A DNA stretch of 64,000 nucleotides from Galbula dea (taxonomy: Eukaryota > Chordata > Aves > Piciformes > Galbulidae). The stretch spans positions 372,001-436,000 of the forward strand of contig VWZX01005792.1 of the NCBI GenBank assembly GCA_013399015.1, in the 5' to 3' direction. Under the pieces are notes generated by a model. That model was not told the origin of the DNA. It made no database searches and saw only the letters and a program-made list of their open reading frames with translations. Both the position numbers and the translations under genes were made by a program. Positions 23,801 to 37,482 of the stretch are shown in pieces (positions within the stretch are counted from its first letter, which is position 1; the number at the start of each line of letters is the position of its first letter).

Positions 23801-25404
23801 CTATGGTAAGTTGTCAGTGAAGAGTATATAGCAGCTACAAAACCAAATGAATCCCTCCTACTCTTACTCAATTATAGCTTTTTCTATGATCCCAAACCTC
23901 AGCTTTGTTCATATTGTAACTAAAAATAAAAGTGAAGCAAAACCGCAATAAGAAATACACCACTACCATAAAGGACTCTATTTTTGTCAAGAATAAGAAG
24001 CATTAGTTTTTGTCTGAGGATTTTTGTTTTCCCTCAAGAGCTAGTTCTGCAATGCTCAGCAGTTTCTCTGGTTGCTGGTTTCAGAAAGTGTCAAGGGTAC
24101 TTACTTCTCTCTGAAGCTGACAGAACAGTTAACAGAACAAATTACTTCGGAAGCAAATTTGTACTTGTCTACTAAGCGTCATAGAACTGTTTATATTGCA
24201 TGAAACACTCTGATTTGAGTCACCCCCTTATTTCTGTAAAATCATGTGTGCAGGCATACCAGCCTTTCTTTCAGAAAGTAGCTTATTTTAAAAAATATAA
24301 AAATTCTAGATTTTTAACCAATCATTCCTAGATAATAGATATAAAATAAACTGCCAGTTTCGTGTGCACTTGCCTGAACACATTTTCACATATATGTGAA
24401 TAAATTCCTTCATGTACACACCAGTGTCTTCTGTTTTCCTGCAGCAAGTACTTTCTTTGATTGATGTACTTGGAAGCAATCCTTATACTCATTCATTTTA
24501 ATTGAGAGTAATGAATTTAGGGCTTTTATATGCACAGGTTGGCTCTATTCCATTTCAAACTTTCCTCACCTTTGCTAGGAGTACAGCCTGCTCAGGGCTG
24601 CATTGGAGGAGGTTCAGGACTTAGTGCAGTGTTCCTGGAGAGGAGAATATCCCAGGAGGACTAGCCATCTGTTTATAGGCAGGCTGATGTTTCCAGCCAG
24701 CTAAGATTTTTGTAGGCATATTCTCTCTCCCCACCACTACCACTGAGGAATCACTAATCAGGAAATAAATTTTTTTGCTTCTCTGATTTGCACAAGATAG
24801 ACAGCAACGTCCACAACTGTTTCAAGATGTTTTAAATTCAGTGAGCAGGTTTGAGAGCACTGCTGTGTTGATGGCATTTAGGGAAAGCTTTCCAGAAGAA
24901 AAGTGAAAACTATTGGCATACAATAGTAGTCTCTGATGGAAGCAGAAACACTGAAATTGTCTAAGGGTAAAACATATTTTAATTTCATATTCCCTTATGC
25001 TCACTCAAATTTCTTGTTTGTTAGAGCCTTAGAAAGAAGGAGTGTAATTTTCCTATTCCTTCTCAGTTTTGAGGGAACCCTGAAATGAACAGTAAAATTT
25101 AGGTGTTTACTTTTCTCAGTTTTATAGAAGCTTTTCATTTTAAATTACATCTGCTATGGGAGAAGTCCCACTGACCATTTTATATTAGTATGTCATGTGC
25201 CTGTTTGCACACTGGTGATGTAATTGTGTTTTACCTGTGGACAACGTGAGATAAACTAGCAATAACTGGCAACACCATGCTTGTGAGGAGCTGCCAAGCT
25301 GTACCTGCTGTAGCAGACTTTGTGATTAGCAACAAGAGAATCACTCCTTTTTAGAACATTTGTGTCAAGTTGTATTCTCTATATGTCAGGAACCATTATG
25401 ACTG
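20816..25404. other. Non-coding, presumed intronic
   Basis: AT-rich sequence between CR1 copies. No recognised exon, repeat family or RNA. Open frames of up to about 83 codons look random. If the gene at 19.2 kb is real, this is part of its first long intron. Confidence 0.5.
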
Positions 25405-26272
25405 TCTTGAGATTCAGTGTGATGATGACAAAGTTGAGTGCATGTGGGTCAGGATTAGAGGCAAGGCCAGCAAGGCAGATATTGTCATGTGTGTATGCTA
25501 TAGACCTCCCAGCCAGAGCACTGAGGGTGGCTGAGGTGTTCTATAAATGACTGGGTGAGATCTCAAGGTCATGTGCCCTTGTTCTTGTGGAGGATTTCAA
25601 CTTCCCTGATATCTGCTGGAATTACAACACACTAGCGAGGGAACAGTCCTGAAGGTTTCTGGAATGTGTTGAGGATAACTTCTTGATGCAGCTAGTGGGT
25701 GAACCAACCAGGGAGGGGGCTTTACTGGACCTCCTCTTTGTGAATAGGGAAGGGCTAGGAGGAGATGTCTCGGCTGGAGGTTGAGTTGGGCATTGAGAAC
25801 ATGAATTGGTAAGGTTCTCTGTTTTCAGAGAGATGAGGAGGGGGAATAGCAAAACTCCCATCCTTGACATTCATAGGGCAGACTTTAATTTGTTTAGAAG
25901 CCTGGTTTCCAGAATTCCTTGAGAGATAGTATTGAGGGACATAGGAGTCCAGGAAGGCTGGATGCTCTTTAAGGATGAGGTGTTGAAGGCACATGAGCAG
26001 GTTGTACCCATGTGCTGTAGGGCAAGCCGGTGGCATAGAAGACCGGCCTGGTTGAACAGAGAGCTCTGGCTGGCACTCAGGGAGAAAAAGAAAGCTTATA
26101 GACTTTGGAAGATGGGGCAGGCCACTCATGAGAACTACAAAACTGTTGTGAGGCTCTGCAGGGAGGGTATTAGAAAATCCAAAGATCAGTTAGAAATCAA
26201 TTTGGCCTCCAAGGTTAAGAATAACAAGAAACATTTCTTTAAATATATCAACAGCAAAAGAAGGACAAATTA
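25405..26272 (+). mobile_element. CR1 LINE fragment: endonuclease and linker region, no RT or tail
   Basis: Internal piece of CR1 ORF2 from upstream of the RT. The translation contains CYRPP near 25497-25511 and an EDFNFPDICW block near 25590-25619. These are conserved segments of the apurinic-like endonuclease that nicks the target. The usual GDFN reads EDFN here, but the Asp (25593-25595) is retained. The linker follows, with RRPAWLNRELW and a basic ENYKTVVRLCREGIRKSK block (open frame 25932-26273). Frameshifts and stops break the endonuclease part. Both the RT and the 3' tail are missing. Loss of the tail is unexpected for target-primed insertion and implies later deletion or abnormal priming. 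Confidence 0.9.
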
Positions 26273-29200
26273 AAGCCTACATCCCCTAAGCAGTCTCTCA
26301 GGCTGACTCTGTAAGTCATCAGGAAAATAACAGGCACAAATACTGTTCCTCTCCTTATCCCCTCTGCAAGTTGCTCCAGACTTGGTTTCAATCTTTTTGG
26401 TATTTTCCCTCCATCACATCTCCATAGTGCAACACCTGATGGAAAACCACCCCTTAGTGTTCATTAAGAGCTGCTGTACAGAACCAAATTTTATCCATTT
26501 ACTTTTAGCTGTAGACATTATGGTATAGTTTGATTTATTTGCATGTGCAGATTTCCAGCTCTTCCCACAAGCTGGCATTTATGTTTTAGTCCTCTTCTAT
26601 TGTTCTTTTCAATTGTAGGTGCCTCACTCTTTCTTTTTGATTCTGGATGAAGACTTAGTTAAATGCCTATTTAAGACCTGATGAGTAATTTAAAGGATTT
26701 AGGGGAACATTCTGTACTATTATATGCAAATACATGCCATGCATGGCTCCCTGTGTCATTAACCTGGCAGTCATTTCATGCATGACTCCCCATCTTATTA
26801 AGCTAGCAGTATGGAATATTTGATTTACTAAACTACTTAGTGTGCTAATATAGGAATATAACTTTTAAGTTTCTCTGGAATAACTATCTTTGAAACAGAT
26901 TCAGGAAAACAATAACATTATTTTGACAGCTGTGCGCAATTTCTAAGGTATATTTTAGTAAGCTTCACAGAACTGGCAGAGAAATACCTGTGATTTGAAT
27001 AAACTGTATGACTGAAAATGAGATCTCCCAGATTAATTAGAGCCCTTCAGAATTCTGTGGGCACTGGAAGGCCAGGTCTGTGGGGTGCAGGTTAGAGTTC
27101 AGTGCACAAGGCTTGTGGGAATTACCTACAGGCCTGTGCAGATCTGAATCTAAAACTCTTCTCCAACATTTTGAAAACTCTGCTTGTATCCAAGCTCTTT
27201 CCCCTTCCCAGGCTTTTGTTACCATAGCAGCATTAGCTGGCCATGGGATTTACTGGCGGTGATGGGGGAAGGAATGTATATTTGTTGACTTGGTTCAATG
27301 CCAAATGGAGTAGGAATTATATATGCAGGATGTTGGATTCTTCCTTTAGTGTCCATTTCATCTAGAATCTAATGTCATCCAGATAATTGCAAGCTACTCT
27401 GTCATCATTCAGCCAGCTGCAAAGAACAAAACAAAAGGGAATTTAGGATCAAAGGGAAGGAATAGCAATTTAAAAAGCTTTAAATGTTGTTTTCTATCTT
27501 TCTCAATCAGCAATACTTAAAAGCCTTTAATTTACCCCACCCCTTATCCCCCTTCAGACAAATACACAGAGAAATACACATACACTCACATTTGTATGAC
27601 TCTGAGTGTTGCTGGCTTGAATGATAATATATGAGCACTGAGCTGCCCAAGAAAATGTCACAAGCAAGAAACGAAGTAGATAATGACATCCGAAACCAGA
27701 GCAGAGGGAATCATTCAGCATCCTCCTGTGGCTTGATTGTAGCTAAGAGTGAATCAGCTCCACTTACAAACCTCCTTCATGGTGAAAGTTCCCTACTACA
27801 GTATGGGTGCTTTAGATGTGGAGCAGGCATCTGAATCGCAAATGCAAGTGTAATGCGATACATACAGTATGGGTCATCAGAGACTTATTTACCTAGAAGG
27901 ATGGTGATTTCAGAGGGCTGTGTAAGTCTCCCCTGAAATGTGCCTGTGCTCTGTAGAACTTTTAGCATTCACACAAGCTGTGAATATGCATTCAAGTGGG
28001 AGCTGTGTGGGAAGTGAGTTCATTACGTGTGGAGCAAGGAGGGTACGAGAAGTACTGCTAGGACCAACTGGGGAAGTGTCTGTACAGTGCTGTATTGGCC
28101 AGAACTTGCTGCAGAGAGTGTACATGCATGTTGGGGGGAAGCATGGATGACTTTGGTTAGCAGACCATGGTTATAATAAAGGCTGGGTAAATGTGTCCTA
28201 TTCAGCATGCTCATTACCCTGCTCAGCAGAAACCATGAGCAGTGAGAGGCTGTGAAAACAGCTTCTGGACAGTTTGAGACATGGAAACATTGGCAAAACA
28301 CACTTGGTGATACAGCCAAGAGCAGACTGAGGAGTTGTTCAAGTCCCTCTCACCTGAACTGTGGCAAACAAAATCTCAAATTTTGGCAGGAAGTTAAGTG
28401 CCTTGTGTGATGCAGGTCTATCAAAGGAGAGTAAGTAGTCCTAACCATAATAAATCTGTACACATTTTAGAACAGATTGTTTAATCCTGTTGACTTCTTG
28501 CCAAGATTCATCTGCTTAGCTCATCAATCTTTTCTTCCTGTCTTTAAAAGTTTTTTCTTGTTTCTATACATGCCTGCCCTCCTTCCCTCTCTGATTTCTG
28601 TTTTGATTTCAAGTATCAATATTTTTTTTTGTACCTTTTGATTGCTATAGTGGCAGGTTATTTCTTGTTGAAAGTACAAAGGAATATATCTCTAACAACA
28701 GCTTTACAAGTCAGGTTTCGTTCTTATATTTTTTTTCCCTGTTCCCATGTAAATAACCTACCCAAATGTGAGGCACTCACTGGCTACTGTGTTATCTAAG
28801 CATGAAACAGAGCAGGTTCAGTCAGAAAACTTCCAATGGTGGGGCTGTTAATTCATCCAAGTAGTCCATTCAAATAGTCCAATTTTACAAACTTCTTGCT
28901 GGAAATGTGTGAAGTTTCAGCTTGGTTTCCTGCTGTTTCACCCATGCAGCTTGCTGGAAACATGCCAGCTACAAAGTGAGTTGCAAAGGGTGTGGAGGTT
29001 GTTTGGCTGCTCTGCCAAATAGGCTACCCTGGGTCTGGGGCTCCCAGACTTCCAGGCTACTGCCTGTAACCAGGACAGGTGGACTGCCAAAGGTGTGAGA
29101 CAGCCCAGCAGGCAGCCTGGGCTGAAGCTGCAGTCACCTCCTCTTTTGGAGAGTATTTCAGAATCGATGAGCAGACTAAATTCATCTCAAAACCAGCAAA

Positions 29201-32200
29201 GATCTCTTTGAGTGTGTTCTCCTTTCTTGCTCTAAAAGTGGATGACACAAGGGCAAGAAAAACTGAAGGACAGAGGAAGGAAGCATTGCATCATTCAGTT
29301 AACATATTCCTGTACTTACTACTAAATTTCAAGCTGAAGAAACTTTTTTGATCAAAGCTGTGATAGTCGCTCTCCTTGAACAGAGTTTTATATCCAAAAG
29401 CCAAAGGAAGGTAAAATGAAGATAAAGGCTTTTCAGACATGGGAAAATTGCATAGGTTTAGTTAAATGTGTGCTTTAAATCACGTTAGATAATCCAGAGA
29501 AGGAATTACAATGAACATATTTTTATAGGTTTAAACCCTAATTTTACTAACTCACATCAAAGGGACCAGGATGGCAAGCCATACAGTCTGAAACATAGAA
29601 ATATCTTCCTGGAAAGCCTCATGATGGTTCAACAATTAGTCAGTATGCAGTGGCCAGCCATCACTATTGGCAAGAAGTTGTCACACCCTTTGGCTGAACT
29701 GGTGATGTTTCTGGCTGTACAGTGCAGTATACAGCTTGCTGTTTTATTTGCTGCTTGCATTTGCTCAGTTTCATAGACTGAATTATTCATATGGTAGCAA
29801 TTGTCAAATGATCCAGGCCAGATAAATTAATTTTCTTGCAAGACCCAACCTGATGTGGCAGCATGCTGTTATGTACAACACCAGAATTAGCAGCTGCTGT
29901 TTTTCAGAGAAGCAATGCCTCACTGATGTAGTGCTAGAAAGGCTGCTGCCAAGAGATGGTTCTGAATGTTTCAGAGGCAGCTGTTTGCCTGGAGAAGTTG
30001 GTGACATTGGTTTGCAGATATGAACAAAGTTGATAACAAAAACAGAACCACACCAAAATAGTGAGGAAATGTAGACTGCCTTAATTCTGAGTTTTCTAGC
30101 AGATTCTCCCCAGTACTTTCCCATTTCCCTCTTTTCTGTCTACTGTAGGCTACCACTGCTGAACTAAGGTTACAGTGATGTAAGTGTGGATTCCTCTAGT
30201 CAAGTTACAGTGGTGAATGGGCACAACTCCTGTTTCCTCAAAACAGCAAAACATATGATTCTTTGGGGTCAGCCCTTCACCTCAATTTAGTGGTTGTCTT
30301 GCAAGCAATCAGAGAGGCTTGTGTATGTGGGTACAGAGGTCATGTTGCTGAGGAAGCCCCACCTACTATGCACAGCAAAATCTCAGCTTATCATTGGAGA
30401 CATGAAAACATTAATTCAAAACATCATATCACTTTAACTTCTCCAGAACTGCTGCTGATTTTCTTCTCCTCCCCCTTTCCCTACCAGCACACACTTTCTC
30501 AGAAGAAAAATTTCTAAAGCTAAGGCTAAGTGAAAAGTAGATTTTGCTCTGAAACTAGAAGACTGCACTTTATGCATCAAAAGGAGACTTTGGGACTTGG
30601 TCATACTCAGAATCAAAATCTAGCTTCCATTCATTGCAGAAGAATCAGCCCCTTAGCTGTTGAGGTTTTACAAGCTGCAGAAATGCTTTAGGGCTCTTCT
30701 TAGTCTGACCCACCCAGGAGAAAGCCTACAGGAGAATCCCAGAGCAGAGGTGGACTTTGCATTTGGAATCAAACATAAAAGGAGTTGTTCATCTGAACTG
30801 TGATATATGCAACCTATGATTATTCCTGTAGAAGAAAGCTCTCTGATACTAGATTGATTCCCTCATCTAGCAGAGAAAGGCATAATGAAACTATGCTGCT
30901 AGAAACTGAAGGCAGAAGTAATTGGTTTATACAGTGGGAGTAATTAATCACTGGAACTGAAGCAGGCTAAAACTCTCTGTTGCTCCTAAGAAGGGTGGAA
31001 TATTTTTCTATATTTCAGCCACAAGTAAGGGGCTTGAGACAGAAGTTGTGTTGCATCTTTAGCCTATGCTAGACTGGAAGCCCTAAGCAACATGGTTCCT
31101 GCTGAACTAGGAGTCTGTCAATAATTGCTGTTAATTTTTGGGCTTTCTTTGCACTAGTGGTTATTTTGAAAGCAAAAAGTGAGGGAAGTCCTCCAGTTCA
31201 GTTTGACATTACAGATGAGATTTCAGTCTGTGACAACTTCTAAGACTTCTAAGATTTTTTTTTTTCCTTCTTTTTAGTTAATTTCACTGTAGCTAAAAAA
31301 TTAGGGTCTTTTTCTCCAAGAAAACATACTCTTTCTAGTCCTCTGAGGAAGTGTCACCCATAATGGAATAGGTGAAAACAAAGCAGATCACCAAAATAGC
31401 CTTCACAGCAGTTCCTCTCTCTCATTCATGAGGCAGTATTTGCAGTCAATGTAATCTAAACCAAATGTAATGGTTTCGGTGCTGTTGTGTTGCATTCCTT
31501 ATGATCAGAAGAAACTATAATCAGCAGTTCTGCTTTTCCACCCATTTTAATAATAAATAGTAAAAACTAGTAATTCCATTTAAAATAGCTCTAAGTGGCA
31601 CTACAGATCAGACCAGTGGAAAGTTGTTTGCCTTTCAGATTATGAACATATGGAGAGTTTCTTGATTTTCCCTCTTCTTGGTAATATCATATAATTAACT
31701 AAGCAGCATTCTGAGTTTTAATAAAGATTTGTGTATTACTGAATTATACAAACAGGTTTTATTTTTTCAGGTCTGCATGTAGGAGAAGTGTTAACAAAAA
31801 TAAATATTCTAATCACTTTTGTCAAAACAAATTGCTAACAATGTCTTTATTATTCTGCATGTAAGAGCTACTTACAGCATTCATTAATCTAACAGCTTAT
31901 GATTTTGATTGTCAGATGGAATGATTAGCATTTCTAAGCTTTTTATATTCAAACTGCAAAAATAAGCCTTTTTCAGGGGTCACTGGAGGCAAATAATTTA
32001 AGTCTAATACTTTGCTCAGTTAAACATGGTCGTTCTCAAGTAACTCATTTAACATATTCATTCTGATGCCTCTGTTTTGAATATTGTTTAAAATCTTTGT
32101 CATATGAAACTGTGGAGTCAACTGCTGTCATTCCAAATATCTGCAGAGGTCACTTCTAGACTTGTAATCTTTTCTTTTGTCTTCCTACCTCCCTTCCTGA

Positions 32201-32496
32201 TCAAGAGTGCCTCATCTCACAGTTCTGCAAAACTATGAAACTCCTGAAAGGAGTATACTGATCATTTTAATAGATGGAAACCAACCATTCTTTGAAAATT
32301 AACTCTGAATTCTCTTTGAATAGCACTGGAGATTTATAATGGATATTGAATTTCCTTAAGTAAATTCTAAAGCAATATCCTTGGGAATTTTTTTTTCTTT
32401 TTCTAGGTTATGTGTGTGAATGGAGCACGAATATATTGTGAATGATTGCAAAGTGGCATCTCTTTTTTTCCATTGCAAGAGTAGAAATAAGTGGAC
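26273..32496. other. Non-coding, presumed intronic
   Basis: No recognised gene or repeat family. A diverged 34-bp direct repeat is listed separately. T-rich runs occur near 28621-28630 and 31256-31265. The interval 31700-32090 is AT-rich with several ATTA cores, but I cannot support a specific function. Confidence 0.5.
26738..26810. repeat. Diverged 34-bp direct repeat, two copies
   Basis: Copies at 26738-26771 and 26777-26810, separated by 5 bp, match at 27 of 34 positions by my alignment. Both start CATGCATG, then CTCCC, then ATTAA, and end GCAGT. It looks like an old tandem duplication. Confidence 0.7.
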
Positions 32497-32785
32497 AGAA
32501 TCATAGAATATTCTGAGTTGGAAAGGACCCACAGGGATCATCTGTTCCAGCTCCTAACCCTGCAGAGGACACCCCAGGAATTGCACCATGTGCCTGAGAG
32601 CAATGTCCAAGTGCTTGAACTCTGTCAGGCCTGGTGCTGTGACCACCTCACTGGGGAGGATGTTCCAGAGCCCAACCACCGTCTGGGTGTAAAACCTCTT
32701 TCTGATACCTAACCTAAATCTCCCTTGAGTCAATTTCATACCATTACCTCTAGTCCTATCACTATTTGCAAGAGTAAAGAGGTGA
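32497..32785 (-). mobile_element. CR1 LINE 3' UTR and tail, older subfamily
   Basis: Minus-strand CR1 tail starting at the terminal AATCATAGAATATTCTGAG. It continues through GTTGGAAAGGACCCACAGG, CAAGTGCTTGAACTC, ACTGGGGAGGATGTTCC and ACCATTACCTCTAGTCCTA, all typical of CR1 3' UTRs. The ATTCTATG-type tail and accumulated differences suggest an older insertion than the copies at 10, 20 and 37 kb. Confidence 0.93.
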
Positions 32786-35700
32786 AACTAACAGCCCTTT
32801 TATACTTAAATGGCAGGCATTAAACAGGTCTGTCAGTGGGTATCTCCTGGCACACCTTGTAGAAATTTAGGCTTAGCTTCATTCTTTTTAGCCTAATTCT
32901 TGTGTGTATTTTTCCTTTGGATCATCTGCCAGGAGGAAAGGTGACACCTTTGCAAGGTATATTGTTTTGTAAAACTCCAGTGTCTTCCCTTTCTCTTACA
33001 AGGAAAACCAAGTCCAACTTATGTTGGAAAAGTTGAGATATTTTAGCCATTTATTTGCAACAAAATTTGATTATTTTTTGTTATTTCCTAGTTTTAAATT
33101 CTCAGCCTTATTCTGCTTAATTAAAAAAACTGGGTAGTGATGCTGTTGACTGCATTCTTATTGCTGTCTGACAAAAGAAATTCCTTCTTCACCTCAAATA
33201 GTTCAGTTCCTTTGAAAAGGGAGTCATGCATGAAACCCCCTCTAGATACCAGCCAGTTGCTGTTCTGCCCCGAGAGATTTCTTTCTCTGGGTTTTGCAGA
33301 AGTTTGATGTATTTAAACTGAAACTAAATGCTTCAAAGTGACGTGTTATTACATCAAATCTGAGTCTGACACACACTAAACTGTTGCATGCTGACTAGTG
33401 CTGCAAACACTGTTGAACAAGCCTGTTAAACTCCAGACATTTTGGCAAACTAAACACTTTTTGATCTTGGTTGCAGCCAACAGCCTGAGGATTGATGGCA
33501 ACCCAGCCTATGCAAAACACTGAGTGATGTTGCTGAGGCAGTGGGAATGGAAACCTTTCCCCTTTCAGGAGTCAGCAATAAAGTTAGTATCAAAGTTGCA
33601 AGTTCACAATTGGATTGCTACAGCAATACACTGTTGAAAGGAATATAGATTTTTTTTTTTCCAGTTAGCTGTGTGAGGTGGCAAAAAGCTGTGAATTTTC
33701 TGCAGCCCTGTGGGTGCCTTGTAGTTTCCAGAGGAAGGGTACTGACTTGGTGGCTCAAAAGAAAGCCTGCTGCTGAAGGTTTTATATAAAATTTTGAGCA
33801 TCTATGCTTTCCTTTTCCTATTTTTTTAATTGCATCTAACTTCAATTGTTACAGAAAGCTTCTCAGAATTTAGTGAGTGCGTGTCAGAAAGTGCTTTCTG
33901 TCTTCACTAGGTGGTTGGTAAATAAATACCAACACCTTAAAGTTAATTTCCACTATTGCTTTCTTTGAAGCATATTTCCTTTTGGGAGTTACTCCTGACA
34001 ATTTCCAAGTATACTAGGATTTTTCCTTCTACTCTCTTCTAGTTTTAAAAACTGCTTTTTTCAAACAGAATACATCAGGAAGCTGCTGCTCTTGGGAGTA
34101 TTCCAGGTACCTGTACACGTACATGCATGTGAAACCTTACAGAAATGAGGGACAATGAATCAGAGATGTAACTGTCTGAGAGATCCAAGCAAGTAAGTAA
34201 CCAATTTTCTGTGTAATTTTAGATTCTGTATTAAGGTCCTAGTTGTTATTGAAAGTTACAGACATTGGATCAACCATACTGTAATATTATTTAGAATATG
34301 GTAGCTGTCAGATTAGAATAAGCTTTTTTAAATAGAGTTCTCTGAACTCAAGGGATAGCCATGAATGACTAGAAAACCTCTGTTCATGTGAACTGCATTC
34401 TTCTGTAGACACTTTGGGAGGCAAACATTTGTACAAAATTTTCTAGACAAACATTCCTCAGCATAATTCCTTTCTCACATAATGTCACATAATTGCATTG
34501 CATTTAATGGAGCTTCTACTCACTTATTTTTCTGTTAGTAAATGGATGACCTGGTAAATGTTTCCTTGAGCTTGAATCTGGTTGGTATATTTTAATTTGT
34601 GTTGTTAAATATGTGTGTGGAAAGTATACAGTATCAGATTAATAAAAAAACCAAATATCAGAATTGTCTTCTTCCAAGTCAGATAAATGGAAAATCCTGT
34701 TGAAACCACTCACCATTTTGAGACTGACATGGTCAAACTAGCAGAAAGAAACCAGAATAAAATAGCATCTTGTTTAGTGCTGTCCTACATCATTTTCAGG
34801 GCTTTCATGAGATCTCCTGTCAGCTCACATTAACCAGAAGTCATTGTTTCCACTGGAAATACTGACAACTGGAAGTGTTTGGTTGCACTGGGCCTCATTA
34901 CTTATGTTTTGTTACCTTGTGATAATACTGTAATAGGTCATTACTGTTCTTGTTATAGAGAAAAGGATTTAGTTAGGTGATGCATAGTGGCTGTTTCTGT
35001 TGAAAATGTTTGCACCTTGAAGCTGCAGTGCCTTGTCACATCATTAAAGTACAGTCCTAGGAAAAGGGAAAGCATATTTACTAGAAACAATCAGGATGGA
35101 ATGACATCTGTGTGTTTGTGAGTCAGTCTTTAATATGTTAATGGAAATATGAAAAATGGGCAATTGCTGACTTCACTGATGGTAGTGAGGGGGACTCTGC
35201 CCAACATGGACTGTGCTATTTTTGTGAAGGGCATGAATTTTCGTGGCTGTTGCTGCAGTATTTGTAAAAATACAGGAAGAGGCTGAGGTGACAACAGTGA
35301 CTTCAGTTTTATCTCTAGTTTTAAAATTATAGTTTGCAGAAACCTCTCATAAAAGTGTCTGACCAAAACTACACGCTATAAAAGCTCTTTAGAAAAGAGG
35401 TTTTTAATAGAAACACTGCTGCAAGATTTATTATAGTGGTTCTGAAATTGCACCATTATAATAAGGGTTAAGGCTCAATTGTTCACTCTCCAGCACCAAT
35501 AACTTTCCATTGGAATCTGAAAATAAACCCCTATGAATAAAATGACACCAAAGACTTAAGTTGTTTCCTTGAGACAGTTAGTGTTTTTGTACTGAAGCTA
35601 TTCTGAAGTCTTATGCTGTAGTTCTGCTGAAATATTACACTGGCTTGCCAAATATCTTAATGACTTTTCTCTCAGCAGTTGGTAATGGTGAAATGTTATT

Positions 35701-36747
35701 CTAGTAACCATAATGTCTCTCATAAAACAATTGCATACAATATCTACTGTACTTCTATCTTAGTGAGCACTTCCACTGGGCTTGCACTGCCAGTACCCAT
35801 TTAACATTTCCTAGCAAACTGCTTACCAGTCCTTCAAGTGTGATATTGCAGAAACAGTGAAGAAATGCGTGATTAAAAGCATTCACTGAGAGTGGATCAT
35901 TTAGTACTACCCTATCTTGCAAGATAAACAAGCCTTCACATATGTAGGCTCTCATCATACAAATGACAGTTCTATGTGGTCATTTAATTTTATGATCTCA
36001 ATTCTCGCATATATTGCTAACATAAATATAGCGTTCTCCTGCAGAGAGGTCTGCTGGGTGTTATAAAATCAGTAAGACCTCGATGGGTTCAAATGGACAT
36101 CTTTTATAATTATTGCTATAAAATTTCTTGACAATGCATTTTGTTGTCCAATGGGTAAAGAAAATGGTTTTCTGAAAGAATGGGTTTTGACAAAGAGAGC
36201 AGCAACGCGGAGGCATTCGTTCCTGTGTTGAAGCATATTTAAATTACCTCCATTTCTCTTACCTTTTGGACAGAAGCCAATATCTTGGAATAACTTTTTA
36301 CAATAGGACTCTATTTGGTGTGTGGCTATATTTTCAGTTGTTTTCTGGTGTGGCAAGACAATGTAAGACATCTAGGGGGAAAATATTAATTTGCTATTTA
36401 ATGCAATTAAATTCTATTTGCCAAGCAATTCTTTTTACATGCCCTAGAAGAGACTAGGGAATCTCAAAGAGGATGAGGGCAATAAATATATTCCCAGATG
36501 TGGTTTTGAGGGAAAGAATAGACTCATCTGTGCTGGAATTCAGGGTAATGCAATTGGCTGCGAATTATCAGGAGGGACCCTGTTACATCTTCCTTACATT
36601 TCTCAAAAATGTTCCTCTCTGACCCATGTCTGAAAAGGAATTTCAATCCACTTTATTCACATTTCCATAATAAAAAGTCTATTAAGTTTATTTTAGATGG
36701 CTGGATAGCAGAATTTCTCTTTTTTTGTACTTGAACTATCTCTGGAA
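32786..36747. other. Non-coding, presumed intronic
   Basis: No recognised gene, RNA or repeat. A short T run lies at about 33651-33661. Open frames are short and unremarkable. Confidence 0.5.
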
Positions 36748-37431
36748 CATGGTCCTTCTTCCATCTACCAGGATCCCCAGGTCCCTTTCCCCTTCACTGC
36801 TCTCCAACTGGCCAGTCCCCAACCTATACTGATCCATGGAGTTGGTCTTTCACAGGTGCAAAACTCAACACTTGGCCTCATTGAAGTTCATTCAGTTTCT
36901 CCCTGCCCAACTCTCCAGCTTGTCTAAGTCAGCCTGAATGGCAGCACAACCCTCCCATATGTCAGCCACTCCACCCAGTTTAGTGTCATCAGCAAACTTG
37001 CTGACGGCACACTCTGTTCCCTCATCCAGGTCATTAATGAATAGATTGAAAAGTACTGGTCCTAGTACTGACCCCTGAGGGACTCCACTAGACACAGGCC
37101 TCCAACTAGACTCCATCCCATTGACCACGACTCTCTGACTTCTGTCCTTCAACCAGTTCACAATCCACCTCACCAGCCAATCAGCCAGACCACACTTGCT
37201 CAGTTTAGGCACAAGGATGCTGTGGGAGACAGTGTCAAATGCTTTACTGAAATCAAGATAAACCACATCCACTGCCCTACCATCATCTATCCACCTGGTT
37301 ATGTCCTCATAAAAGGCTATCAGGTTGGTCAAACATGACTTCCCCTTGGTAAACTCATGCTGACTGCTCCTAATGACCCCCTTATCCTTGATAAGCCTAG
37401 AGACAGAGTCGAGGATAAAGTGTTCCATCAC
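36748..37431 (-). pseudogene. CR1 ORF2 RT domain with intact catalytic motifs, premature stops
   Basis: An uninterrupted 179-codon stretch (37431 down to 36892) covers the RT core. Motif A is VVYLDFSKAFD (residues 57-67), motif B SSGVPQGSVLGP (114-125), and motif C FADD (146-149). TGA at 36892-36894 then interrupts the frame just after AGRN, TGA recurs at 36865-36867 after AKC, and a third TGA follows shortly (GKT reads stop-KT). The first two stops match those of the 20-kb copy at homologous positions. The RT core is the best preserved in the window, but the N-terminal endonuclease and the C-terminus are absent. Confidence 0.93.
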
Positions 37432-37456
37432 CTTTCCAGGGATGGAGGTGATGCTG

Positions 37457-37482
37457 TTATATATATGTATATAATATATATA
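37457..37482. repeat. TA-rich microsatellite inside CR1
   Basis: An imperfect TA tract interrupts CR1 sequence. Other copies have a short ACTGGTCTATAG segment here, so the repeat probably grew from the TATAG seed after insertion. Confidence 0.8.
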
